From NCBI GenBank assembly GCA_030625925.1, contig DAOUPY010000135.1:1-5374 (forward strand): a stretch of DNA of 5,374 nt, written 5' to 3'. Made by a program: the position numbers and the translations under genes. Shown here piece after piece: positions 1-5,374 of this stretch (positions are counted from its first letter, which is position 1; every line of letters begins with the position of its first letter). The notes beneath the pieces were generated by a model. That model worked only from the letters and a program-made list of their open reading frames with translations, was not told where the DNA came from and did not search any database. Origin of the DNA: Fusobacteriaceae bacterium (GTDB lineage Bacteria; Fusobacteriota; Fusobacteriia; Fusobacteriales; Fusobacteriaceae).

Positions 1-1165
1 TTACTTTTTGTTCCATAAATTTATTAGCTTCTTTTATAAGTTCAAATAATACACCTATAGCTTGAGCGGTATTGAAATCTTCATCCATGGCTTCTACAAA
101 CCTTATTTTAGAGCTCTCTAGAATAGCCTTTAATTCTGCCCCATCACTGCCTTCAGATAAATTTTCTGTATCAAGTCTTTCCAAAATAGCTAACATACTG
201 TTTTCTATCCTTTTTATAGCACTCTTAGCCATCTCTAATTCTGTTTCAGAAAAATCAACAGGTTTTCTATAGTGAGATGAAAGCATGAAGAACCTCACTA
301 CCTTTCCTTCATACTCCTCTAAAATTTCACGGAGAAGGAAGAAATTCCCCTTAGATTTAGACATCTTTTCCCCTTTGATATTGATATAGCCATTGTGGAT
401 CCAGTATCTAGCGTAATCACCACCGTAAGAACACTTTGATTGGGCTATTTCATTTTCATGATGCGGAAATATAAGATCCTGTCCCCCGCCATGAATATCA
501 AATGATGCTCCCAAATATTTTTCACTCATAGCACTACACTCAATATGCCACCCCGGTCTACCTTTACCCCAAGGCGATCCCCAAGAAAGTTCCCCTTCTT
601 TAGCTGATTTCCAAAGAGCAAAATCCACAGATGATTTTTTTATATCAGTAACTTCTACCCTGGCTCCAGCTTTTAAATCTTCAATCTTTTGCCCTGATAA
701 CTCACCATAGTTTTCTTTATATTTCTCTACATCAAAGTATACATCCCCATTAGATTCATAGGCATACCCTTTACTCTCCAAGATTTTGATAGATTTTATC
801 ATCTCTTTGATGTGGTCTGTAGCCTTGGGTCTTATCATCCCCTCTTCTTTTAGGTTAACTTTTTTTGTATCCTCTAAATAAGCACTGATATATTTGTCAG
901 CTATATCCTTTACCGTTACTCCTTCTGTATGGGCTTTTTCTATCATCTTGTCATCTACATCGGTAAAGTTTTGTACATATGTAACTTTATAGTCTCTATA
1001 TTCAAAATACCTTCTCACCGTATCAAAGAAGATGGCAGGTCTTGCATTTCCTATATGGATATAGTTATATACCGTCGGTCCGCAAACATACATCTTCACC
1101 TTACCAGATTCTATAGGAACAAATTCTTCTAATTTTTTAGTAAGCGTATTGTGTATCTTAATCAT
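1..1165 (-). CDS. cysS: Cysteinyl-tRNA synthetase, 5' part (runs off left edge)
   Basis: This class I aminoacyl-tRNA synthetase charges tRNA-Cys with cysteine in the cytoplasm, using ATP. The visible 388 residues begin MIKIHNTLTKKLEEF and are open to the window edge. Seen directly: the N-terminal YVCGPTVYNYIHIGNARP block with zinc ligand Cys28 and the HIGN form of the HIGH signature (residues 37-40), WHIECS with Cys210, PHHENE with His235 and Glu239 completing the zinc site, and KMSKS at 267-271. The zinc positions sit one residue off the E. coli enzyme. Known bacterial CysRS proteins are about 460-475 residues, so roughly 75-85 C-terminal residues (the end of the anticodon-binding region) lie outside the window. 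The start is ATG at 1163-1165, which leads straight into the conserved N-terminus and has a strong Shine-Dalgarno. The first 8 bp overlap the end of the upstream membrane-protein gene, implying translational coupling. No frameshift was seen in the visible part. Confidence 0.97.
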   Translation of the reverse strand, partial: MIKIHNTLTKKLEEFVPIESGKVKMYVCGPTVYNYIHIGNARPAIFFDTVRRYFEYRDYKVTYVQNFTDVDDKMIEKAHTEGVTVKDIADKYISAYLEDTKKVNLKEEGMIRPKATDHIKEMIKSIKILESKGYAYESNGDVYFDVEKYKENYGELSGQKIEDLKAGARVEVTDIKKSSVDFALWKSAKEGELSWGSPWGKGRPGWHIECSAMSEKYLGASFDIHGGGQDLIFPHHENEIAQSKCSYGGDYARYWIHNGYINIKGEKMSKSKGNFFLLREILEEYEGKVVRFFMLSSHYRKPVDFSETELEMAKSAIKRIENSMLAILERLDTENLSEGSDGAELKAILESSKIRFVEAMDEDFNTAQAIGVLFELIKEANKFMEQKV

Positions 1166-2432
1166 CTTTTTTCCCCTCCATCCTATTGTATATCTCAAGC
1201 AGCTCTCCATCAGTTATGGCAGCTCTTATCTTTATCCTGTTTTTTTCTACTTTCCCTCCCATATCTATATATATATCTTCTAATATGGGGTTATATAAGC
1301 CTAAATTCAAAGATAAATTTATAAATTCATCCTTTTTGGGAATTGTCGACCCTTCCGACATGATTCCATTATAGTAGATAACGTTATCTTTTATCTCTAT
1401 CGTTTCACCGTTGCCAAGAATATATTTGTCTCCCTCTTTTTTTGCAAAAATCTCTATTAATTTTTTAAAATCTTTTATCTCTTTCACAGGAAGAATCATT
1501 TGATTTTTTACATAGTCATAGACCACTTCTCCATCTACTTTATCCATATAGTCTTCAAAATCTTTTCCTGTAAACATCTTCACTAGAGATAACATTGAGT
1601 TTATTTCCGAGTTTATGTTCCCTCTCATGAATGCAGCAAAACTTTTAAAATCTGTATTGGTTATATAAATCTTGTTCTTCCCCATATATTTATCAAATTT
1701 TCTATCCTTTTGTTCTATCCCGTTAAAATATTTTGAGAATTCCAAGTCACCGTATAGATAAGCATTCATAGAAAGTTCATTCTTTTTATAATCTAAGTTT
1801 ATCTTTGCAGCATCTAATCCTTGAGCTGCTCCCTCTAGATCTATTACCGCTTCTCCTAAGGTATCGCCTTTCATCTTGGAAGATATATTTTCATTTATCT
1901 CTTTTTTTACAACCAATCTCATATAATCAGATAGTTTCATCATATCATCTGATATAAAGTAATATCCCTTGTAGTTGGTCATATAGATTTTTTTATCGGT
2001 ATCATAATTATAATCTTCTTCAAGCTGTTTTTGATAGACCTCTTTCAATGAAAAATAGTTTTTTCCTAGGTCATCGAAATATTCCCCTTGTTTAAATTTA
2101 GCAAGAGGGTACAGCCATCCTATGTTTATGGCCATTATTTCCTTATCTTCTTGCTGTTTTCCCTTGTCAGAATCATCATAATAAATAAGATCTAATCCCT
2201 TTATATACTTTGTCCACTTTTTAGCCTCTTCAAAGTCTGTTTGGGTAGCTTTTTCATAGAGCTCATAATAAGCATTCGCTTTTTTGCTGTTCAAGTCTCC
2301 AATAGATATCACAGCCTTACTTTCCTTTACTATCAATCTCTCGTGGGACAGCTGAAAAGTTAACAGGTAAAAAACTATCAATATTACTGCTAAAACTATT
2401 ACTCCTATTATATTCTTTAAAATTTTATTCAT
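1158..2432 (-). CDS. Hypothetical membrane-anchored extracytoplasmic protein (424 aa)
   Basis: I do not recognise the family. The protein starts MNKILKNIIG and has one strongly hydrophobic segment at about residues 8-26, followed by some 400 polar residues. This is the layout of a single-pass membrane-anchored protein or uncleaved signal anchor; no lipobox Cys follows, and I find no cysteine anywhere in the protein. The soluble part is rich in Lys, Asp, Glu, Tyr and Asn, with alternating beta-like and helical stretches and no catalytic motif I can name. The start chosen is ATG at 2430-2432 because it opens directly on the membrane segment and has a G-run 7 nt upstream. An in-frame GTG at 2516 would add 28 residues but lies inside an intergenic repeat and has no Shine-Dalgarno. 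The stop codon lies within the cysS start region (8-bp overlap), so the two are probably one operon. A role in envelope function is only a guess from the topology. Confidence 0.85.
   Translation of the reverse strand: MNKILKNIIGVIVLAVILIVFYLLTFQLSHERLIVKESKAVISIGDLNSKKANAYYELYEKATQTDFEEAKKWTKYIKGLDLIYYDDSDKGKQQEDKEIMAINIGWLYPLAKFKQGEYFDDLGKNYFSLKEVYQKQLEEDYNYDTDKKIYMTNYKGYYFISDDMMKLSDYMRLVVKKEINENISSKMKGDTLGEAVIDLEGAAQGLDAAKINLDYKKNELSMNAYLYGDLEFSKYFNGIEQKDRKFDKYMGKNKIYITNTDFKSFAAFMRGNINSEINSMLSLVKMFTGKDFEDYMDKVDGEVVYDYVKNQMILPVKEIKDFKKLIEIFAKKEGDKYILGNGETIEIKDNVIYYNGIMSEGSTIPKKDEFINLSLNLGLYNPILEDIYIDMGGKVEKNRIKIRAAITDGELLEIYNRMEGKKDD
1173..1180 (-). promoter_or_regulatory. Ribosome binding site of cysS
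   Basis: On the minus strand TGGAGGGG lies 7 nt before the cysS ATG. It sits inside the last codons of the upstream 424-residue protein gene, so cysS initiation takes place on mRNA still being translated for that gene. It fixes the cysS start at 1165. Confidence 0.8.
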
Positions 2433-2439
2433 AATATAA

Positions 2440-2444
2440 CCCCC
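2440..2444 (-). promoter_or_regulatory. Probable ribosome binding site of the 424-aa protein gene
   Basis: The minus strand reads GGGGG then a 7-nt AT spacer (TTATATT) then ATG at 2432. It is not a textbook GGAGG but is the only purine block near any candidate start. With the membrane segment beginning a few codons later, it supports the shorter 424-aa protein over the 452-aa reading from GTG at 2516. Confidence 0.55.
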
Positions 2445-2507
2445 GTGCCTAACGGCAAACTTAAAATTAATAAAGGTAAGCTCATAATATCTTTTGATCA
2501 AATTATT

Positions 2508-2592
2508 TTTTGTCACAAATTACACATACACTCATTAATAAATTTTTTTCGTATTAACCCAATTTTTATCTATGATATTTATATCAAAAATA
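2508..2592. repeat. Composite intergenic repeat, short copy
   Basis: This copy fills about half of the 177-bp gap 2433-2609 between the nitrilase gene and the membrane-protein gene. Its left arm, TTTTGTCACAAATTACAC at 2508-2525, matches 3500-3517 at 15 of 18 positions. Its right arm, 2548-2592, matches 3674-3717: the last 30 bases (2563-2592 against 3688-3717) agree at 26 positions, and the preceding part aligns with one 1-base gap and 9 of 14 matches. Both arms have the same order and orientation as in the other copy. Here the arms are only 22 bp apart. The right arm contains the small palindrome GATATTTATATC. The rest of the gap (2433-2507) holds the downstream gene's ribosome site and a TTTGATCAAA palindrome at 2493-2502; I see no convincing promoter or terminator in it. 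Confidence 0.65.
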
Positions 2593-2609
2593 ATTTTTTA
2601 TTTTACCTG

Positions 2610-3425
2610 TTACCCAATTATTTTCTTTAAACTTTTCATAACCAAGTCTGGTTTTTCATCTCTCATTACAGGGTTATTTATCCTGGCTCTTCTTAGATCT
2701 CTCTTATCTAAATCCACTACTATCATGTCCTCTTCAAAGGTTTTAGCTTCACCTAAGATATCCCCAGCTGGAGAATATACTCTAGATCCACCAAAGAAGT
2801 TTACTCCATCTTCATACCCTACTCTATGGGCAAAGATATAAAAACTTGTGAGTAATTTAGAATATGTCCTCATCATCTCATCCCAAGTTTGGTTAGGAGA
2901 TAGTTTTGCCCCCTGAGCTCCCCTTGACGGACTGTTTACCAAGGTAAATACATAATCAGCTCCATCTACACTCAACAAATAAGGGTTTGACAGGTGCCAG
3001 GCATCTTCACATATTAAGATACCGAATCTACCAAATTTCGTATCAAATGCTTTTATTTCATTTCCAGACTTTAAATATCTTCCTTCATCGAAAAGACCAT
3101 AGGTAGGCAGATACACCTTTCTGTGGGTATGCTGCAACTTCCCATCCTCTAAATAGAAGGCAGAATTATAGTAATAATAATCCTTGCTTTCCTCAATCCC
3201 GCCAAATAAAATACTTATTTTTTTACTCAGTTCATAAAATTCTACCGGGATTCCTGCCACATCAAAGGTTAATTCCTCCAATAAGTATCCTGTCAGAGAT
3301 AGTTCTGGAAAAACTACCAGTTCTACCCCTTTTTTTATAGCACTTTCTATATATGATATCATTTTTATCTTATTTTTTTCCACATTCCCAAGTGTTGGAT
3401 TTATTTGTGCTACTGCTAATTTCAT
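2610..3425 (-). CDS. Nitrilase-superfamily carbon-nitrogen hydrolase, stand-alone, NAD-synthetase-glutaminase-like
   Basis: This complete 271-residue protein belongs to the nitrilase (carbon-nitrogen hydrolase) superfamily, soluble enzymes that split amide C-N bonds through a Glu-Lys-Cys triad. All three are visible: Glu41 in FPELSLTGY, Lys103 in HRKVYLPTYG and Cys139 in ILICEDAW. A second conserved acidic pair occurs at Asp113-Glu114 in LFDEGRYL. The YLPTYGLFDEGRYL and LICEDAWH blocks resemble the glutaminase domain of glutamine-dependent NAD synthetase (NadE), but the gene ends without any ATP-pyrophosphatase synthetase domain and the following gap has no coding remnant of one. It could thus be a separate glutamine or omega-amide hydrolase or another amidase; the substrate cannot be read from sequence. 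The tail contains NPVMRDEKPDLV, a conserved-looking ending. The start is ATG at 3425, with a good Shine-Dalgarno and the family-typical MKLAVAQINP beginning. It stands apart from its neighbours, between two repeat-bearing gaps. Confidence 0.93.
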   Translation of the reverse strand: MKLAVAQINPTLGNVEKNKIKMISYIESAIKKGVELVVFPELSLTGYLLEELTFDVAGIPVEFYELSKKISILFGGIEESKDYYYYNSAFYLEDGKLQHTHRKVYLPTYGLFDEGRYLKSGNEIKAFDTKFGRFGILICEDAWHLSNPYLLSVDGADYVFTLVNSPSRGAQGAKLSPNQTWDEMMRTYSKLLTSFYIFAHRVGYEDGVNFFGGSRVYSPAGDILGEAKTFEEDMIVVDLDKRDLRRARINNPVMRDEKPDLVMKSLKKIIG

Positions 3426-3430
3426 ACTCT

Positions 3431-3438
3431 ACTCCTTT
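3431..3438 (-). promoter_or_regulatory. Ribosome binding site of the nitrilase-family gene
   Basis: The minus strand reads AAAGGAGT followed by the 5-nt spacer AGAGT and then ATG. It is a near-consensus Shine-Dalgarno and supports the start at 3425. Confidence 0.8.
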
Positions 3439-3462
3439 TATTTTTGCTAATTAAAACTTTTA

Positions 3463-3570
3463 CCCCGAATTACGCGAATATTCACGAATAAAAACCTAAT
3501 TTTGACACTGATTACACTGATTTTAGAATTTAATCTTCACAGATTTATTTTTTACGCAGACTTAATTCTG
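3463..3570 (-). repeat. Cluster of degenerate ATTCGTGTA-type units, leftward reading
   Basis: Read on the minus strand the segment contains ATCTGTGAA, then ATCAGTGTA directly followed by ATCAGTGTC, then ATTCGTGAAT, ATTCGCGTA and ATTCGGGGTA. The adjacent units repeat every 9-10 bp and share the frame AT(C/T)(C/A/T)G(T/C/G)GTA. On the plus strand they appear as CACTGATTACACTGATT and GAATTACGCGAATATTCACG. Unit-like words of this kind also occur in the other gap (2512-2535). From memory, similar CACGAATTACACGAATT-like words recur between genes in diverse bacterial genomes; what they do is not known to me. Confidence 0.6.
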
Positions 3571-3717
3571 ACTTTTAAATACTAACAAAAGCCGATTATG
3601 TTTTTCCTTTAGTCAGATAAAATCTCTTTCTTTTTAAAGTCGTCATAAGTCCATGTCTAAATATTTAAGATTATTTGTGTTAATCTTTTTTTATTTGTGA
3701 TATATCTATCAAAAATA
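3500..3717. repeat. Composite intergenic repeat, long copy
   Basis: The left arm TTTTGACACTGATTACAC (3500-3517) and right arm (3674-3717) correspond, in the same order and orientation, to 2508-2525 and 2548-2592. In this copy the arms are separated by 156 bp instead of 22 bp, so the two copies differ by an insertion or deletion of about 134 bp. The right arm keeps a TTTTT-GATATATC-AAAAA core (3688-3716) in which the central 8 bases are a perfect palindrome. Confidence 0.6.
3667..3692 (+). other. AT-rich hairpin with T-tract
   Basis: AAGATTA (3667-3673) pairs with TAATCTT (3681-3687) around a 7-nt loop, and the T-run extends to 3692 on the plus strand. It has the shape of an intrinsic terminator for plus-strand transcription, but the stem has one G-C pair only and no plus-strand gene ends here. 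On the minus strand, downstream of ispD, it is preceded by an A-run and followed by TTAAATATTT, so it could at most weakly slow read-through. It may simply reflect the symmetry of the repeat units. Confidence 0.25.
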
Positions 3718-3745
3718 GCCCTTAATTTGTGTCGTTCGTGACTAA
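3671..3745 (+). repeat. Degenerate ATTTGTGTTAATC-type units, rightward reading
   Basis: On the plus strand the units ATTTGTGTTAATC, ATTTGTGATATATC and ATTTGTGTCGTTCGTGAC occur in sequence. They are the same kind of word as the cluster at 3463-3570 but on the opposite strand, so the gap as a whole has divergently oriented unit clusters around a unit-free centre (about 3571-3670). Confidence 0.5.
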
Positions 3746-3772
3746 AGTTTTTTAGTTTTTTTCTTTTCACTT

Positions 3773-4477
3773 TTATTTTTTGCTTTTAGCAAGAAATGTC
3801 AGGTCTTCTGGTGTAGTTATTTTTATATTTTCATAACTTCCCAAGAGAATTCCTACACGTCCCCCTGCTTTTTCTACCAGTGAGGAGTCATCTGTCCCCA
3901 GAAACTTTTGTTTTTCAGCTTTTTCATAACTTCTATGCAGGATTTCCCCTTTAAATACCTGAGGAGTCTGGGCTGCAAAGAGCAGGTCTCTTTTAGGAGT
4001 TTTCACTATCTGCCCATCTGAATCCACTACCTTTATAGTATCTTTTACAGGTACTCCTACAACTATTCCATCCAACTCTGTTTCTTCCATCAGCTTAGTA
4101 TAGGAATCTTCTACATACCTATCCTCTATAAAAGGTCTCACTCCATCTTGAACTCCTATTATACTATTTTTCGGAACCAGCTGTAATGCATTATAGATAG
4201 AATCCTGTCTTTCTTTTCCACCACTGACCACATCTATAACCTTAGTTATTTTAAAAGTTCTGCACATCTTCTCTACTTCAGATATATACTCTTTATTGGT
4301 CACAACTATAATTCCTGTGACTCTATGATTTTTTTCAATGACTTCCAGGGTCTTAACAAATATCGGCTTCCCATCTACCTCTAAAAATTGCTTCGGATAG
4401 GTGAGTCCCATTCTCTTTCCAACTCCTGCTGCAGCTACTATATAATAATACTCTATTTCAGCGTTACTACTGTGCAT
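3773..4477 (-). CDS. ispD: 2-C-methyl-D-erythritol 4-phosphate cytidylyltransferase
   Basis: IspD joins CTP and 2-C-methyl-D-erythritol 4-phosphate to CDP-methylerythritol plus pyrophosphate, the third step of the non-mevalonate (MEP) route to isoprenoid precursors; it is cytosolic. The 234 residues match the usual length of about 230. Seen: the nucleotide-binding loop AAAGVGKRMG (15-24) with Arg22, PKQF with Lys29, SGGKERQDS (85-93), VQDGVRP with Asp111, Thr147 in VPVKDTIK, Arg163 in KRDLLFAAQTPQ, TDDSSLVE (195-202), and Lys219 in NIKITTPEDL. These correspond to E. coli Arg20, Lys27, Thr140, Arg157 and Lys213, so the enzyme should be active. The ATG at 4475-4477 is the only usable start before the nucleotide loop and has a Shine-Dalgarno. 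The first 25 bp overlap the end of mutS2 in another frame, pointing to co-transcription. No fusion to IspF or another domain is present. Confidence 0.97.
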   Translation of the reverse strand: MHSSNAEIEYYYIVAAAGVGKRMGLTYPKQFLEVDGKPIFVKTLEVIEKNHRVTGIIVVTNKEYISEVEKMCRTFKITKVIDVVSGGKERQDSIYNALQLVPKNSIIGVQDGVRPFIEDRYVEDSYTKLMEETELDGIVVGVPVKDTIKVVDSDGQIVKTPKRDLLFAAQTPQVFKGEILHRSYEKAEKQKFLGTDDSSLVEKAGGRVGILLGSYENIKITTPEDLTFLAKSKK

Positions 4478-5374
4478 CCTAATCCACCTTCATTCATATT
4501 TGCATCTCTAAAGCTGGCTACATATCTGCACGTTTTAAGGTATTCTTGGACTCCTTTTCTCAGTTGGCCCGTTCCCTTCCCGTGAATCACTTGGACATCG
4601 GTGTACCCACTCAATGTAGCTTTATCCATATAGTTTTCTAGTTCATGTATTGCCTCTTCTACCATCTGACCTCTCAAGTCGATCTTGTAGGTAGCACCAC
4701 TTCCTTTATGGCTGTGCATCTTAGTGTATGTTTTTTTCTTTTCTTCTTTCATCAGTCCAATATCTTCTAAAGATACTACCATCTTCAAGATTCCGGCCTG
4801 TACTTGAGCCTGATCCTTATTTAGAAATAGACGCAGGATAATTGCATGCTGTTTCAAACTCTTTACAAAGACCTTGTCTCCTACCCCATATGATATCTTT
4901 CTGACAACTTTTGGTTTCATCATTAATTTTCTCTTTTTTTCCTCTACCATGGAATTTCGAAGCATATTCAAACTTTTTTGAACATCCTTTATCTCATCTT
5001 TTTTATTATCTTCCCTCTGGATTTTATCAACTAGAGCTTTAGCCTTAGCCTGCATATTTTTCATCATCTCTTCCGATTCTTTATATGCTCTTCCCAGTAT
5101 TTCCTCTTTCTCTTTTTCCAGCATTCTTACCTTTTCGGCATAACTATCTTTTAGTTTTTCAGCTTCTTTTTTTAAATTTTGAACTTCTTCATTAGCTTTT
5201 TCCAATTCATCCGATTGATCCTTTATATTAGCGATCATTCCCTCTACTTTTTTATCTTCTTCACTGATATAACTTTTTGCTTTTTCAATTACTTCTGGCA
5301 GTATTCCCAATCTTTTGGCAATAGTAAGAGCATTACTCTCCCCAGGAATTCCCATAAGCAATCTATATGTAGGA
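4453..5374 (-). CDS. mutS2: Endonuclease/ribosome-rescue ATPase MutS2, C-terminal part (runs off right edge)
   Basis: The last 306 residues of MutS2 are visible; the whole protein is usually about 780 residues, so the N-terminal core and the Walker motifs lie beyond the window. Domains in order: the end of the MutS-type ATPase (PTYRLLMGIPGESNAL), a long charged coiled coil (about residues 40-150), a KOW-like segment (YGVGDKVFVKSL to ILKMVVSLED), and a C-terminal Smr domain with IDLRG (Asp232 in visible numbering) and HGKGTGQLR (264-272). Members of the family act on branched DNA or restrain recombination (Helicobacter) and split collided ribosomes (Bacillus, where it is also called RqcU); which applies here is unknown. 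Reading continues in frame to the window edge, so a TTG at 5361 is not the start. The gene ends inside ispD (25-bp overlap). Confidence 0.95.
   Translation of the reverse strand, partial: PTYRLLMGIPGESNALTIAKRLGILPEVIEKAKSYISEEDKKVEGMIANIKDQSDELEKANEEVQNLKKEAEKLKDSYAEKVRMLEKEKEEILGRAYKESEEMMKNMQAKAKALVDKIQREDNKKDEIKDVQKSLNMLRNSMVEEKKRKLMMKPKVVRKISYGVGDKVFVKSLKQHAIILRLFLNKDQAQVQAGILKMVVSLEDIGLMKEEKKKTYTKMHSHKGSGATYKIDLRGQMVEEAIHELENYMDKATLSGYTDVQVIHGKGTGQLRKGVQEYLKTCRYVASFRDANMNEGGLGCTVVTLK
4484..4490 (-). promoter_or_regulatory. Ribosome binding site of ispD
   Basis: AAGGTGG on the minus strand sits 6 nt before the ispD ATG and inside the final codons of mutS2. It makes the 25-bp overlap a real start-within-gene arrangement rather than a mis-chosen start. 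Confidence 0.7.

Larger units (their letters stand above)
3607..3747. repeat. 9-bp inverted repeat enclosing 141 bp
   Basis: CTTTAGTCA at 3607-3615 and TGACTAAAG at 3739-3747 are perfect reverse complements. They enclose a 141-bp non-coding segment that includes the right arm of the long composite repeat. Runs of T lie on both outer sides, so a target-site duplication cannot be judged. It may be the ends of a small non-autonomous element, or chance in AT-rich DNA. Confidence 0.35.
3426..3772. other. 347-bp gene-free gap between ispD and the nitrilase gene
   Basis: No plausible ORF occurs on either strand. Apart from the nitrilase ribosome site, the gap holds degenerate short-unit repeats, a long copy of the composite repeat, a 9-bp inverted repeat and a small AT hairpin, each listed separately. 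I looked for a sigma-70-type promoter for the nitrilase gene on the minus strand. The best candidate, TTGTTA with TTAAGT 17 bp later (about 3557-3585), matches the -10 consensus at only three positions, so I do not call it. No G+C-rich hairpin with a U-tract follows ispD. Confidence 0.75.

Noticed and set aside
72..1374. Short plus-strand ORFs of 60-70 codons within cysS and the membrane-protein gene
   Set aside because: They lie opposite well-supported genes, have no ribosome sites or recognisable products, and their hydrophobic or Ser-rich content is typical of antisense reading.
2446..2457. TGCCTAACGGCA, resembling an integron attC core word (RYYYAAC) and a 4-bp hairpin
   Set aside because: No partner core site, no attC-sized imperfect palindrome and no integrase or cassette context; it is a single 7-bp word match next to a ribosome site.
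2493..2502. TTTGATCAAA perfect palindrome as an operator
   Set aside because: A 10-bp AT-rich palindrome is expected by chance, and no promoter could be placed near it.
2433..2516. 28-residue N-terminal extension of the membrane-anchored protein from GTG at 2516
   Set aside because: The GTG lies within the intergenic repeat words, has no Shine-Dalgarno, and the extension precedes the membrane segment; ATG at 2432 has a G-run at proper spacing.
1166..2609. T-box leader ahead of cysS
   Set aside because: cysS directly overlaps an upstream coding gene, and the gap before that gene is short, repeat-filled and lacks a T-box motif or terminator hairpin.
2445..2841. Plus-strand ORFs of 61 and 89 codons across the short gap and the nitrilase 3' end
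   Set aside because: They are antisense to the nitrilase gene or run through the repeat and AT-rich gap, with no initiation signal or conserved motif.
3463..3570. CRISPR array
   Set aside because: Units are only about 9 bp, degenerate and without unique spacers of 25-40 bp; no cas gene is present.
5359..5361. TTG as start of a 302-aa protein
   Set aside because: The reading frame continues upstream to the window edge with conserved MutS2 residues (PTYR before LLMGIPGES), so this is an internal leucine codon.

Overview
The window is a low-GC bacterial chromosome segment in which every credible gene lies on the minus strand and is read right to left: mutS2 (3' part), ispD, a stand-alone nitrilase-superfamily hydrolase, an unrecognised membrane-anchored protein, and cysS (5' part). 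The AT-rich, Lys/Glu/Ile-rich coding style, purine-rich Shine-Dalgarno sites and bacterial (MEP-pathway) IspD point to an anaerobe of the Fusobacteriota or, less likely, a low-GC Firmicute. This assignment is inference from style and gene content, not from a marker gene.

Right part (3773-5374): the MutS2 C-terminus (end of the ATPase, coiled coil, KOW-like region, Smr domain) overlaps the start of ispD by 25 bp, so the two are probably translated from one mRNA. ispD is complete and keeps its catalytic residues. Middle part (2433-3772): the nitrilase gene stands alone between two non-coding gaps of 177 and 347 bp. Left part (1-2432): a 424-residue protein with one N-terminal membrane segment overlaps the start of cysS by 8 bp. 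cysS itself runs off the left edge after 388 codons, with its HIGN, zinc-site and KMSKS motifs all visible.

The housekeeping genes serve translation (cysS), isoprenoid precursor synthesis (ispD) and ribosome rescue or recombination control (mutS2), with no obvious shared pathway. The most unusual content is non-coding. Both gaps around the nitrilase gene carry matching pieces of one degenerate repeat in the same order and orientation: an 18-bp left arm (15/18 identical) and a roughly 45-bp right arm. The repeat is built from CAC(g/t/a)(a/g)AT-like units spaced about 9 bp apart, leftward-reading on the left and rightward-reading on the right. The nitrilase gene is therefore bracketed by two direct copies of a composite intergenic element, one short and one expanded. 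No CRISPR array, tRNA, rRNA, transposase, T-box or other riboswitch was seen.
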